NCBI GenBank assembly: GCA_947245585.1
Contig: CAMXPV010000008.1
Location: 1 to 64,000 of the forward strand
Source: an uncultured Lachnospiraceae bacterium
GTDB lineage: Bacteria > Bacillota > Clostridia > Lachnospirales > Lachnospiraceae
Length of the DNA stretch: 64,000 nucleotides
Direction of reading: 5' to 3'
The stretch's first letter is position 1. The number at the start of each line of letters is the position of its first letter. The translations under genes were made by a program, and so were the position numbers. Below are positions 19,265 through 29,613 of this stretch, one piece after another. The notes below the pieces were generated by a model. The model was given only the letters and a program-made list of their open reading frames with translations. It did not search any database and was not told the DNA's origin.

Positions 19265-20970
19265 CGGGCCGCCCTCCTCTTTTTCCTTCTCCTTTTCTTC
19301 TTTCTCCGCCTCTTTTTCTTCCTGCCGTCCTCCTTTGGTAACAAGTGTAATTTTTCAGCGATATGCGTCAGCATTGCCCCCTTGGGGAATGAGGCAAGCT
19401 CCTCCCTGCTCACCCCGCCAATCAGGAGAAGAACCGCTCCATAAACGCATACGCCGATGCCGATGGCGACAAGCAATACCACCCGGCTCACGGGAATCAG
19501 CAAAATCAACCCATGATAGACGCCATAAGCCGCCGCGCCCATGATAACCGCCGCAAAGAGCGGCTTCAAAAACAGCTTCACCACCTCCATGCGGTATTCC
19601 AAATGCTTTCTCACGGACAGGTGGTTCAACACACACATCACCAACGAATAGATGGCGTTTGCCGCCGCCAGCGCATAGAGTCCCAGATCCGTATAGAGCA
19701 AAAGCACAAGCAGCCCGGCCACCTGAATGACCAGTGCAATGGACGCATGGATGACCGGCGTATTGACCTTCCCGATTCCCTGTAAAACCGCATTGGTCAG
19801 GGTGGAAAGGCTGTAGAGCACAACGGTCACGGCAAGCGCCGCCAAAAGGTCGGAGGCCATGTCCAGGGATTCCTTCTGGGGAAAGATAAACTGCATAATG
19901 GGCCGCGGCAGCGCAGCGATTCCCACCGCCGCCGGAATGGCGACAAGCATGGTCATCTGGATCGCCCGCGTCACCTGCCTTCTGGTCTGCGCCACCGTCC
20001 CCTTCACGTAGGAGGCCGCCACCCCCGGAATGATGGCGGAGGACATGGCGGAGGAAATGGCGATCGGAATGTTGACCACCGCCACCGCTAATCCCGAAAA
20101 AATACCGTAATGGTTGTTTGCCAGTATCGCATCCACCTTCTTGTAATCCACCATGACATGGGAGTAGATGGTCATATTCACTGCCGTCGTACAGTTATAG
20201 ATGAAGGTGCTCAGGATAAAAGGCGTCACGATGGTAAAGATCACTTTGAAAATCTGCCCATAGCTCTCCTCATGCCATGTTTTGTCCCGCTCCACCCGCC
20301 TTTTAATCACGCCGCTGTTGAGCCGGTACATCCCAAACATGAAAAGAAGACCGGTCAGCACGCCTGCCCCGGTTCCCAATGCCGACCCCGCCGAGCCGTA
20401 GATGGCGCGGGTCGTGGTATCACCGTCCACCGCCAGCCCGATCAAAAGCTTCGCCGCCAGAATACTGACCGCCGCATTTAAAATCTGTTCAATGACCTGT
20501 GAGATAGAGGTGTGCACCATGGAACCGTGGGCTTGAAAAAAACCGCGGAACACACCGAGAAATCCCGAAAAAAAGATAGTCGGTGACAGCACCCGGAGGG
20601 CCACCACCGCATTTTGATTCTTCCCCACCAGAAAAGGCGCTCCCACGAAAGTCAGAATCGAGGCAACGCCGCCCACCACCAGAACATAGAGAAGTGCACA
20701 GACAAAAACCCTCTGTGCATTCCGATATTCCTTAAACGCAAGCCGTTGGGCAATCACTTTGGAAATCGCCGAAGGGATGCTGTAGGAGGAAATCAATAAT
20801 ATAATTGTATAGATATTGATCGCCGCAGTGTAATACCCGTTACCCTCGATTCCGATAATCGAAAGAATCGGGCTTCTGTATATCAGGCCGATCACTTTGA
20901 CGAGCATTCCGGCTGCTGCCAGAATGCCCGCCTGAAACACGAACGTGTTCTTTTTTTTCGGATGTTCCAT
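19261..20970 (-). CDS. MATE/MVF flippase, SpoVB/polysaccharide biosynthesis family
   Basis: Many TM helices; VFQAGILAAAGMLVKVIGLIYRSPILSIIG; basic tail KKKRRRKKKRRRKKRRAAR. Confidence 0.88.
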   Translation of the reverse strand: MEHPKKKNTFVFQAGILAAAGMLVKVIGLIYRSPILSIIGIEGNGYYTAAINIYTIILLISSYSIPSAISKVIAQRLAFKEYRNAQRVFVCALLYVLVVGGVASILTFVGAPFLVGKNQNAVVALRVLSPTIFFSGFLGVFRGFFQAHGSMVHTSISQVIEQILNAAVSILAAKLLIGLAVDGDTTTRAIYGSAGSALGTGAGVLTGLLFMFGMYRLNSGVIKRRVERDKTWHEESYGQIFKVIFTIVTPFILSTFIYNCTTAVNMTIYSHVMVDYKKVDAILANNHYGIFSGLAVAVVNIPIAISSAMSSAIIPGVAASYVKGTVAQTRRQVTRAIQMTMLVAIPAAVGIAALPRPIMQFIFPQKESLDMASDLLAALAVTVVLYSLSTLTNAVLQGIGKVNTPVIHASIALVIQVAGLLVLLLYTDLGLYALAAANAIYSLVMCVLNHLSVRKHLEYRMEVVKLFLKPLFAAVIMGAAAYGVYHGLILLIPVSRVVLLVAIGIGVCVYGAVLLLIGGVSREELASFPKGAMLTHIAEKLHLLPKEDGRKKKRRRKKKRRRKKRRAAR

Positions 20971-20975
20971 ATCCC

Positions 20976-22421
20976 TTATCCAATCAGCCAGTCATACATT
21001 TCCTGATATTTCTTTGCAGAGACATTCCATGAAAAGTCAGCCGCCATGCCTCTGTCCACAATCTTATTCCACTCGCGCTTCTTATCATAATAAATATGTT
21101 CCGCATAGCGGATCGTGCCGAGCATCTCATGGGCATTATAATTTGTGAAGGAGAATCCCGTTCCCGTGCCCTCATACTCGTTGTAGGGCTGTACCGTATC
21201 CTTCAACCCGCCGGTCTCACGCACAATCGGCACGGTGCCGTAGCGCAGGGACATGAGCTGGCTTAAGCCGCAGGGCTCAAAGAGGGACGGCATAAGGAAC
21301 GCGTCGCTCGCCGCATAGATCTTATGGGACAGAGCGTCCGAATAATAAATATTAGCAGAAACCTTGCCGTGGTACTTCCAGTCAAAATGGCGGAACATAT
21401 TTTCATATTGCTCCTCGCCCGTGCCAAGCACGACAAGCTGCACATTGTCCTGACACAGTTCATCCATAATATAAGCGATCAGGTCAAAGCCTTTCTGTCC
21501 TGTCAATCTGGACACAATACCAATCATCATGGCTTTTTCATCCTGATTTAAGCCAAGCTCCTCCTGAAGCGCGCGCTTATTTTTCACCTTTTCCTTGCGG
21601 AAGTTGGCCGCATTATACTTAAATTCTATGCATTTATCCGTCTCCGGATTGAATTCTTCATAGTCAATACCGTTCACAATGCCGCGCAGATCTCCCGTTC
21701 TTGCACAGAGCAGACCGTTTAATCCCTCGCCGTAAAACGCCGTCTTGATCTCCTCCGCATAGGTGCTGCTCACCGTTGTGATGGCATCCGCATAAACCAA
21801 ACCGCCCTTTAAGAGGTTGGCATCCTTGTAGGCCTCCAACTTATCCGCCGTGAAGAAGTAACCGGGCAGTCCCGTAATCTCTTTTACCTCTTTCACACTC
21901 CACTTACCCTGGAATTTCAGGTTGTGGATGGTCATAACAGTCTTGATGCCCCGATAGAACTCTCCTCCCTGGAAGCGCTCTTTCAGGTAAACCGGTATCA
22001 GGCCCGTCTGCCAGTCATGGCAGTGAATCAGATCCGGTCTGAAATCGATAACCGGCAGGATACAAAGCGCCGCCTTACAGAAAAAGGCATACTTCTCAAT
22101 CTCAAACAGTGCGTTATCACTGTAGGGCTGGAAGCCATTAAAATAACTCTCATTATCAATAAAGTAGTATTTCACCCCGTCGACTTCCGCCTCCAGAATT
22201 CCCACATACTCCTCTTTCCAGTGGAAATCCATATAAAAGTGGGTCTTGTAGGTGAGCTTATCCTTCATCTCCTGCTTCATACAGGTGTATTTCGGGAGAA
22301 TCACCCGCACATCAAAATAGTTTTTGTCAATACACTTGGGCAGAGAGCCTACCACATCCGCTAACCCGCCTGTTTTGATAAAAGGTACTCCTTCCGACGC
22401 GACAAATAATATGTTCTTCAT
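20976..22421 (-). CDS. glgA: Glycogen synthase
   Basis: MKNILFVASEGVPFIKTGGLADVVGSLPK; SLFEPCGLSQLMSLRYGTVPIVRETGGL. Confidence 0.94.
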   Translation of the reverse strand: MKNILFVASEGVPFIKTGGLADVVGSLPKCIDKNYFDVRVILPKYTCMKQEMKDKLTYKTHFYMDFHWKEEYVGILEAEVDGVKYYFIDNESYFNGFQPYSDNALFEIEKYAFFCKAALCILPVIDFRPDLIHCHDWQTGLIPVYLKERFQGGEFYRGIKTVMTIHNLKFQGKWSVKEVKEITGLPGYFFTADKLEAYKDANLLKGGLVYADAITTVSSTYAEEIKTAFYGEGLNGLLCARTGDLRGIVNGIDYEEFNPETDKCIEFKYNAANFRKEKVKNKRALQEELGLNQDEKAMMIGIVSRLTGQKGFDLIAYIMDELCQDNVQLVVLGTGEEQYENMFRHFDWKYHGKVSANIYYSDALSHKIYAASDAFLMPSLFEPCGLSQLMSLRYGTVPIVRETGGLKDTVQPYNEYEGTGTGFSFTNYNAHEMLGTIRYAEHIYYDKKREWNKIVDRGMAADFSWNVSAKKYQEMYDWLIG

Positions 22422-22522
22422 AACAACCCTCCAACTGTATCCTGTCATTTTTGTACAAGTAGTCCGCAAGAACCCCTAAACAGTAGTATACAATATTTCG
22501 GGTGGCAATAAAAGGATTTTTT

Positions 22523-23041
22523 TTAACGCCGGTACTGCAATCTAATCTTGTCCGCAATCAAAGCGATAAACTCCGAGTTGGTCGGCTTTCCCTTCCCCGT
22601 ATTGATCGTATATCCGAAAAGCGCGTCCAATGTTTCCATCCTGCCTCTCGACCAGGCCACCTCTATGGCATGCCGGATGGCTCTCTCCACACGGCTCGGC
22701 GTGGTCTGATATTTTTTTGCAATGGTGGGATAGAGTATCTTTGTGATAGAGCCAAGCATTTCCACATCCTCCACAGACATCATAATCGCCTCGCGCAGAT
22801 ACTGATAGCCCTTGATATGGGCGGGTACGCCGATCTCATGGATCATATCCGTCACGTCCTTTTCCAGATCCCTGCCGTCCGTCTCCGGCCCCTCCGTCAT
22901 GCTTTCCGTCTGCTGTGTGCCCGCCTCTCCCGACGGAACGGTTATCATAATCCGAAATTCCTTGTTCGCGCTGATCAGATTGTCAAGAATCCGGTAAAAC
23001 TGCTCCTGATCTCTCGCGGTTGTCACATTTAATGTCTCCAT
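22523..23041 (-). CDS. Receiver-less Spo0A-like protein (Spo0A C-terminal DNA-binding domain)
   Basis: [23 protein letters not shown]...[38 protein letters not shown]...[17 protein letters not shown]; no receiver domain in the short N-terminal extension. SD GGAGG before ATG 23041. Confidence 0.9.
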   Translation of the reverse strand: METLNVTTARDQEQFYRILDNLISANKEFRIMITVPSGEAGTQQTESMTEGPETDGRDLEKDVTDMIHEIGVPAHIKGYQYLREAIMMSVEDVEMLGSITKILYPTIAKKYQTTPSRVERAIRHAIEVAWSRGRMETLDALFGYTINTGKGKPTNSEFIALIADKIRLQYRR

Positions 23042-23100
23042 TTTTTCCTCCATTCCCCTTTTACGCGGCATCTTCTATTAAAAGATTTAATCTTCTCCGT

Positions 23101-23214
23101 GGAGAACACCTCTTTACAGGTGTTCTCCCGAGTGAAATAGAGTTGCAAAGCAACTCTTAGAGCTTCTTGGCGTCCCGTCCAATGGCGGGGCGTCTTTAGA
23201 AGCTCTTTTCACTC
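23101..23214. other. Intergenic multi-stem structured element
   Basis: 11-bp hairpin ggagaacacct/aggtgttctcc (23101-23128). Then gagtgaaa/tttcactc (23130-23137/23207-23214) encloses agagttgc-aaa-gcaactct (23139-23157) and agagcttct/agaagctct (23159-23167/23198-23206). Confidence 0.6.
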
Positions 23215-23270
23215 TATTATAAACAATCCTAAGGGGATGTGGAATATTTAGGCATCGCATTACACCCTGG

Positions 23271-24317
23271 TCAAATTCTTCTTACGGATTCCCGTTCCAC
23301 CAGACTGCAGGGGATCTTTTTTTCCAGAACCTGTACAGGCCCGGCTGTATCGCTCTCCGTCTCCAGTTTTTCCAACAAAATGCCGGCAGCCTCCATGCCA
23401 ATCTCCCCCAGCCCTATGTTCATTGTCGTGAGACCGGGTTGGAAGTACTGGGACAGTTCCTGATTGTCAAACCCCACCACGGAAATGTCCTCCCCCACCC
23501 GAATTCCATGTTCCCGAAAGTAATCGTAGACACCGCCCGCCATTTTATCATTCATACAAAAAACCGCCGTCGCGCCATCCGCCACAACCTCACCGGCATA
23601 GTGGTAACCTGATTCTCTTTCCCATGTTCCATAGTAAACCCGGTTTGGATTGTACAATAGATTCTCCTCAAACAACGCCTTCTGATAACCTTTCAAGCGG
23701 CTGCCCGTATGAATATTATTCACTTTACCCGCTATGACCCCTATTTTTCGGTGCCCCATGGAAATCAGGTATTTCGTCAAATCACAGGCCGCTCTCTCGT
23801 CATCCACAACCACGGCAGGCGTGTGGGGAGAATGGGTATAGGCGTAGGCCATCACTGTGGGAATCGGCATTTTCTGCGTAAAGTACCGAATCACCCTGGC
23901 ATGTCCCGCCACATAAATCAACCCCTCCACCCTGATGGACAGCATTTCCTGTATCACCGGGTCCAGCACAGAACGGTAGGCGCTTTCGTTTTCATACCAA
24001 AGCTCTCCCCATCTGGCATAGAGACGCAGATTCTGGATCATCGTGCGGTACTTTTTCTCCTCGCAGTATTTCATGATCCCCTCCATGATGGCAGGTGTGG
24101 AAAACTGACAAATGTCTTCCGCGATAATGCCAATCATGTTGGTCTTTTTCTTCCGCAGGCCTCTCGCCACGTAGTCGGGCTGATACCCCTTTTCACGCAC
24201 CGTCTTCAGTACCTTTTCCCTTGTCTTGTCACTCGCGTTCGGCCTGCCGTTCAGAATATTGGATACCGTGGCGGCTGAAACATTACACTCTCTGGCTATC
24301 TCTTTGATTGTCACCAT
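23271..24317 (-). CDS. LacI family transcriptional regulator
   Basis: MVTIKEIARECNVSAATVSNILNGRPNASDKTREKVLK. Confidence 0.95.
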   Translation of the reverse strand: MVTIKEIARECNVSAATVSNILNGRPNASDKTREKVLKTVREKGYQPDYVARGLRKKKTNMIGIIAEDICQFSTPAIMEGIMKYCEEKKYRTMIQNLRLYARWGELWYENESAYRSVLDPVIQEMLSIRVEGLIYVAGHARVIRYFTQKMPIPTVMAYAYTHSPHTPAVVVDDERAACDLTKYLISMGHRKIGVIAGKVNNIHTGSRLKGYQKALFEENLLYNPNRVYYGTWERESGYHYAGEVVADGATAVFCMNDKMAGGVYDYFREHGIRVGEDISVVGFDNQELSQYFQPGLTTMNIGLGEIGMEAAGILLEKLETESDTAGPVQVLEKKIPCSLVERESVRRI

Positions 24318-24330
24318 AAACTGCCTGTCC

Positions 24331-26379
24331 CTATCTGCGGAATTTTCCCACAATCTCTCCCAGATGGTCCGCCATCTGCTTGTTTTCCCTGGACTGATTC
24401 TGTGTTGTTCCCGCTATGGCCGCTGTCATTTCATTCTTCTCCACAATGTTGTCGATGGCGGTCTGGTTTTCCGCCATAATAGCGCTTACATTTCCTGCAT
24501 TTTCCGAAATCTGCGACACAGACTCCTCCAACTTTCTCACAGCGTCAAACATCTGATCCAACTTATCTTTAATCTCGCCTACGGCCTCGCTGTACTCCGT
24601 AGACTTCTCAGCGAACCCCTTAAATTGTACCACCACATCCTGTTCCATAAAAGTGATGATAGACTCAAAACAGTTGTTGACAACGGCAATACTGTTGTTG
24701 GCTTCCCCGCAGATATCCTGAATGGAAGAAGCCGTATTTTTGGATATCTCCGCCAGATTGGCAATGGAACCTGCCACCACGGCAAACCCTTTTCCGGCTT
24801 CCCCGGCTCTGGCCGCCTCGATGGACGCATTGAGTGAAAGCAGATTGGTTTTTCCCGCAATGCTCAAAATTTCCGAAGCCAACTCATTGATCTTTGTCAG
24901 GCTCATCAGCTCCTCGATCGCCTTCTGCACCTCATCCTTTGTCTCTCTTAACTTGATCTCCCCATTTTGGTAAGCAAAATCCGCCTGGCCCTTCATATCT
25001 TCTGCGCTGCCGATCACGGCGCTGCTGGTATCTACGGAAGACCGGATTCTCTCTAATATACTATCCGCCAGTTCATTGATACTGTCAATCTCCATATTCA
25101 CATTCCTGACAAGAGTATTGGTATTTTCCATGGAAGCGGAGAGCTGTTCCGCAATGGCTATGTTATCCGACGTGCCGTCGGCAAGGGATACCGAGGAACC
25201 GTGCATGCTCTCCGCCTTCTCATTGAGGGACTGGGAGCACTCGTTCAGGGTATCCGATATGGACTGTAAGGAATGAATCAAGCCGTCCGTCGCCGCCGCA
25301 ATGTTTCCGAGTTCATCCCCTCTTTTGATATGTTTTTTAATCTTTACATTATCTGCAATATTGAAGTTCTGCAACGCCACGATGCTTTCCTCAATTGCGC
25401 CCATAGGCCGCATAAATCCCCTGATAATCACACCGGACACCAACAGGAGAACCAAAAGCGCCGTCACCACAAAAAGCGTCATGCTCTGCTCTAACTTCAC
25501 CGTAGTCTCAAAAATCTCGTCAGAGTTGTCGGAAACGATAAAGATCCATCCTCTATCCGCCATGTAATAATAAGTGGCAATATTCTTGATTCCCCCCTCC
25601 GTATACTCCGTATACCCGATGTCATTTTCCGCCGTCCCGCTATACTGCCCGCAGAGCGTCCTGATATACTCCTCCTGCGCCTCCTGCGCAACTTTTTCGC
25701 TGTCATCGCAGAAAATATACTGTCCGTTCGCCACATTTACCATACAATAAGTCGCATTCTCCATCCCCTGCATGGTCAGGGAATCCAAAAGCTGAATCAG
25801 CCCTGTGGTAAACACGCCGCCGCCCACCAGACCGATGGGATTTCCGTTTTCGTCATAAACCGCCCGGTACAGGGAGACAATCTGCTGCCCGCTGGCAGGA
25901 GAGATGATAATGCCCGTATTGTAAACGCCGTCCGCCGCAAGCATGGCATCCTGCAAAGATTTCAGGGGGTCCCCCTCTCTGGTGGTAATGCCCACCACCG
26001 CCGCGTTTGTATGGGCCAGCACATGGGTATTCCATTCGCTCACATAAAGGCCCTCCAGATTCTCCACATCCGCCGAGAACTGCTCCGTATATGCCTGTGC
26101 CGCCGCTATCGCGTCCGCATCGCCTGGATTCTTCAAAACTGCCTGGATTTCTCCCGCACGGCTGTATGCGGTAAGCAGCTTTTCCGTCTCCTGCACGTAA
26201 TTCTCGATGATCTTGCTTCTCTCCTCCACCACCGTCTCCATATTGTTTGTGGTGCTCTTTCTCGTGTTGTTGGTGATCACGCTGCCGATAAACACAACCA
26301 TCACCGTCATAACAACAATCTGCATCAGCACAATACATGCCGTAATCTTTGTGCCAAGTCTCCTCGTACAGCTCTTCAT
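24331..26379 (-). CDS. Methyl-accepting chemotaxis protein (Cache-type sensor, HAMP, signalling domain)
   Basis: Two TMs; [42 protein letters not shown]. Confidence 0.94.
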   Translation of the reverse strand: MKSCTRRLGTKITACIVLMQIVVMTVMVVFIGSVITNNTRKSTTNNMETVVEERSKIIENYVQETEKLLTAYSRAGEIQAVLKNPGDADAIAAAQAYTEQFSADVENLEGLYVSEWNTHVLAHTNAAVVGITTREGDPLKSLQDAMLAADGVYNTGIIISPASGQQIVSLYRAVYDENGNPIGLVGGGVFTTGLIQLLDSLTMQGMENATYCMVNVANGQYIFCDDSEKVAQEAQEEYIRTLCGQYSGTAENDIGYTEYTEGGIKNIATYYYMADRGWIFIVSDNSDEIFETTVKLEQSMTLFVVTALLVLLLVSGVIIRGFMRPMGAIEESIVALQNFNIADNVKIKKHIKRGDELGNIAAATDGLIHSLQSISDTLNECSQSLNEKAESMHGSSVSLADGTSDNIAIAEQLSASMENTNTLVRNVNMEIDSINELADSILERIRSSVDTSSAVIGSAEDMKGQADFAYQNGEIKLRETKDEVQKAIEELMSLTKINELASEILSIAGKTNLLSLNASIEAARAGEAGKGFAVVAGSIANLAEISKNTASSIQDICGEANNSIAVVNNCFESIITFMEQDVVVQFKGFAEKSTEYSEAVGEIKDKLDQMFDAVRKLEESVSQISENAGNVSAIMAENQTAIDNIVEKNEMTAAIAGTTQNQSRENKQMADHLGEIVGKFRR

Positions 26380-26464
26380 TTTCTCCTCCTGTCCGTTTTG
26401 TTAAACGTTTTACTAAAATACAAAAAAATTATATCGAACAGGCCATGCTTTGTCAATGTGCCCT

Positions 26465-28171
26465 TTAAACATAGCCAAATCCCAGAATCGTAAATTCCTT
26501 CTTTTCCTCGCCCGGCACCATCCGGATCCGAATCTCATGCCGCCTGGCCTCTTTTTCCTGGATCAAAATCACCGGATTACAGTGAATCCAACCGTTCACA
26601 AGCGGGTCCGCCGTCAGCTTTTTTGCCCCGTCCACAAACACCTCCGCCCTGCCGGCCTTCACCTCGCCGGAATCCTTAAAGACAAGCACAAGGGCTTTGC
26701 AGACAAGTTCCAGCACAAAGGGCTCGCCCCCCTCCTCTTTTGCCCCGTCATACATCCAGTTGTTTGGAAACTGCGGCGTAAGCGAAAGCGCCGCATCCAT
26801 CTCCACAGCCTGCAGATCGTCATCGGTCTGACAAAAACTCCCGCAGGAAACAACCGCCCCTTCCGGCATCTCCTTGCGGTCAAGCAGTCTGACCTGCTCA
26901 AAATCAGCGCCGATCACGGGCTCAGGCAGACCTTTGTATAAAAACTCCTCCCCCTCGTTTCCATCCTCCGCCGCCCGCTCAAAAAAGTAAGTCAGGCAGT
27001 CCGCCATCACGGTATGCCCCGCGTTGGTCGGGTGAAACATGTCGTAGAAGAACTGATTTTTGGACAATATGCGCCCATTCTCCGGCTTTAACCGAAACTG
27101 AGGCGTCACCGCATCCAGTACACTGACCATAGGCAGACGGTAACGCTCCCCCACCACCTTGAGCCGGTCCTGCAAATTCCAGTCGTCCGCAAAGACGGAG
27201 AACAAAAGGAGCACCGCAGGTCGGTTGGGAAGCATGAGAATTTTGCGCACCAGACTCTCATAGCAGTTTCCTTTTGTCTCGTCTCCCTCATCATTGACCG
27301 CAAACTCGACGACAACGACATCGGGCGTCTCACGGCCGTACCGCAGCACATCCCTCTCAAAGCGGATCATGCCAAGCTCCGAAGGCGTACCGCCCACGCC
27401 GGCCTTGACAAAGCGGACGCTGCCCACCTGGCCGAAACGCTCGGCAAAGCTCCGATAGGACTTATAGGCATAGCACTCGCTGTTGATAGGTGTCGCGCCC
27501 GCCCCCTGCGTAATGGAGCCGCCGATATAGGCGATCGTCACTTCTTCTCCTGCCCGCGCCCTGCCTATGGCCCGCCTTACCCTTGTGGTATCCCCCATAC
27601 TCATAAGAGAGCGGCGGATCATGTTCCGATATGCCTCGGAGTCAAAGGCAATCTCCCCCTCCTCCTCCGCTTCCGGCGCCTGATAACCGTCATTCAAATA
27701 GAAACGGACATTCGCCACGGCAAGCAGTTCCGGTTGGTCAAACAAAAACAGAATCTGTCCCGGCTCCTGATCGTCATCGCTCCATTTCTGTTCCTCCAGC
27801 TTCAGCCGCACCTCCGCGCCGTCCCCGAGAAGAGATGCGCAAATCTGTGTGCCGCCGCCCAGACGATCTTCTTTCCCGTACATCTGAAAGACAAAGCCAA
27901 TCCGTTGCGACGGATCTTCTGTCTCCACGCTGACACCGATACTGTGTACCAACCTGCGAAACCCGTCCGTGTCCCGCAAAAGCGCAAGCATCCCTTCGTC
28001 CGTGATGTTTCCCGTCACCTGCGCGCTGTTTACCAGTCTCCCCATATCCTCATAAATAAACTGAATGTTCCTGCCATCCGGCTGCACAGAGCCGAATATT
28101 TCCTTGTCACGCATCACATAAAAGAAGGACCTTCTGCTCTCAGGGTCCTTCGGTGCTGTCTTTCCTCCCAT
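26465..28171 (-). CDS. SGNH/GDSL hydrolase, probable carbohydrate esterase
   Basis: IAYIGGSITQGAGATP; VVVEFAVNDEGDETKG; DMFHPTNAGHTVMADCL. Confidence 0.86.
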   Translation of the reverse strand: MGGKTAPKDPESRRSFFYVMRDKEIFGSVQPDGRNIQFIYEDMGRLVNSAQVTGNITDEGMLALLRDTDGFRRLVHSIGVSVETEDPSQRIGFVFQMYGKEDRLGGGTQICASLLGDGAEVRLKLEEQKWSDDDQEPGQILFLFDQPELLAVANVRFYLNDGYQAPEAEEEGEIAFDSEAYRNMIRRSLMSMGDTTRVRRAIGRARAGEEVTIAYIGGSITQGAGATPINSECYAYKSYRSFAERFGQVGSVRFVKAGVGGTPSELGMIRFERDVLRYGRETPDVVVVEFAVNDEGDETKGNCYESLVRKILMLPNRPAVLLLFSVFADDWNLQDRLKVVGERYRLPMVSVLDAVTPQFRLKPENGRILSKNQFFYDMFHPTNAGHTVMADCLTYFFERAAEDGNEGEEFLYKGLPEPVIGADFEQVRLLDRKEMPEGAVVSCGSFCQTDDDLQAVEMDAALSLTPQFPNNWMYDGAKEEGGEPFVLELVCKALVLVFKDSGEVKAGRAEVFVDGAKKLTADPLVNGWIHCNPVILIQEKEARRHEIRIRMVPGEEKKEFTILGFGYV

Positions 28172-28209
28172 CTGTCAAACCTCCTTGTTTCTCGATTCCG
28201 CGCTCTTTT

Positions 28210-29613
28210 CTATAGAAGAGTGAACGACAACAGGCTTGCGTTTCGCTCCCCGCGGTAGGTCAGATAGACCGCCTGTTTTCCGTCGGGAATTTGAACCGGA
28301 GCGGCATACTCTTCCCACACGTTCGTATCTTCCACCCTGATCTTGGCCAAAACTTCCCCGTCCCATGCCGTTCTCACCTCGAAGATACCGGCCCCGTATC
28401 CTCTGGTCTTAATCCTGATTTCCGTTACGCCGTGGCAGTCGAAATACTTAAACCCTGCCGTGGCCGTATCTTTCATATTGCCGATATAGCCCGGCTCCTC
28501 GTCTCCATCCCTGCCGTCCTGCATGATCTTCGGAAATTCGTCCCCGCCCACATATACGGAGGGCTTTTGGGTAAAGAGATGACAGGCCAGATAGGCGGGA
28601 TACTCCCCTTTTCCCGCAAGCGGGCCTCCATTTAAGCCGCAGGAAGTGATCTCAGCCTGCAAAATCCTTCCGTCCGGCATCATCTCCAATTTCTCCGCAC
28701 AGCCCTGCCTGCTGTACCAGGTGCCGTTGGTGTGGCGATGATAAAAAATATACCATTCCCCGTTTATCTCCACCATGCTGCCGTGGTTGTTGGCCCCGTA
28801 AGCCATGGGCCGCCCTGCCGGCTTATAGGTATCAATATGCAGGTCACAGTTACTCACCAACACGCCGCCGTAGGTAAAACCTCCTGTCGGCTCCTTGCTC
28901 GTCGCATAACAGAGCTCATGCATGACCTCGGAGGAATAGATCAGATAATAGGTATCCCCTATCTTGCGGATCGACGATGCCTCAAAGAAGGCATGGCCCT
29001 CAAACCCGGTTCCCCCGCTGTGCTCGCAGCCGGGTATCACCGTCACCGGAGACGCTTTCACCGTCAGCATATCCGGCCCCAATACCGCCACCCTTGAGCC
29101 CGTCCGGAAGGTGTCTCCTCTCGGACAGAACCCACTGTACAGATAGGTAAAATCTCCCTCCGTCAGCACACCCGGATCAAACTGGGGTTCGTCCCCTTCC
29201 CGCTCCCCCAGTCTCGTACCGTCCGCATAGTGCACATATCCGTAAAATTCGTACCGCCCTGCGGGATGATCGCAGACGGCCGCGGAAACCACATTGGCTT
29301 TATCCAACACATAATACAGATAATATCTGCCGTCCGGCCCCACCGTGACATCCGGTGCATACAGGCACATCTTCCCTTCCCGGTTCATGGGATCCTCGGT
29401 TTTTCGATAGATCACACCCTCATACCGCCAGTCCGCCAGATCTTCCACCGGCGCAGACCAACACACATAGTCCCCCATACAGAAGACATAGCCGTTATAA
29501 AGATCATGGGAGCCGTACACATAAACCCTGCCGTCAAACACATAGGGTTCCCCGTCCGGAATGTACTCCCAGGAAGGAAGATATGGATTATATGCCTGTT
29601 TGTCACTCTTCAT
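28210..29613 (-). CDS. Glycoside hydrolase family 43-like
   Basis: NPYLPSWEYIPDGEPYVFDGRVYVYGSHD; YAPDVTVGPDGRYYLYYV; FEGHAFFEASSIRKIGDTYYLIYSS; C-terminal CBM-like region. Confidence 0.88.
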   Translation of the reverse strand: MKSDKQAYNPYLPSWEYIPDGEPYVFDGRVYVYGSHDLYNGYVFCMGDYVCWSAPVEDLADWRYEGVIYRKTEDPMNREGKMCLYAPDVTVGPDGRYYLYYVLDKANVVSAAVCDHPAGRYEFYGYVHYADGTRLGEREGDEPQFDPGVLTEGDFTYLYSGFCPRGDTFRTGSRVAVLGPDMLTVKASPVTVIPGCEHSGGTGFEGHAFFEASSIRKIGDTYYLIYSSEVMHELCYATSKEPTGGFTYGGVLVSNCDLHIDTYKPAGRPMAYGANNHGSMVEINGEWYIFYHRHTNGTWYSRQGCAEKLEMMPDGRILQAEITSCGLNGGPLAGKGEYPAYLACHLFTQKPSVYVGGDEFPKIMQDGRDGDEEPGYIGNMKDTATAGFKYFDCHGVTEIRIKTRGYGAGIFEVRTAWDGEVLAKIRVEDTNVWEEYAAPVQIPDGKQAVYLTYRGERNASLLSFTLL

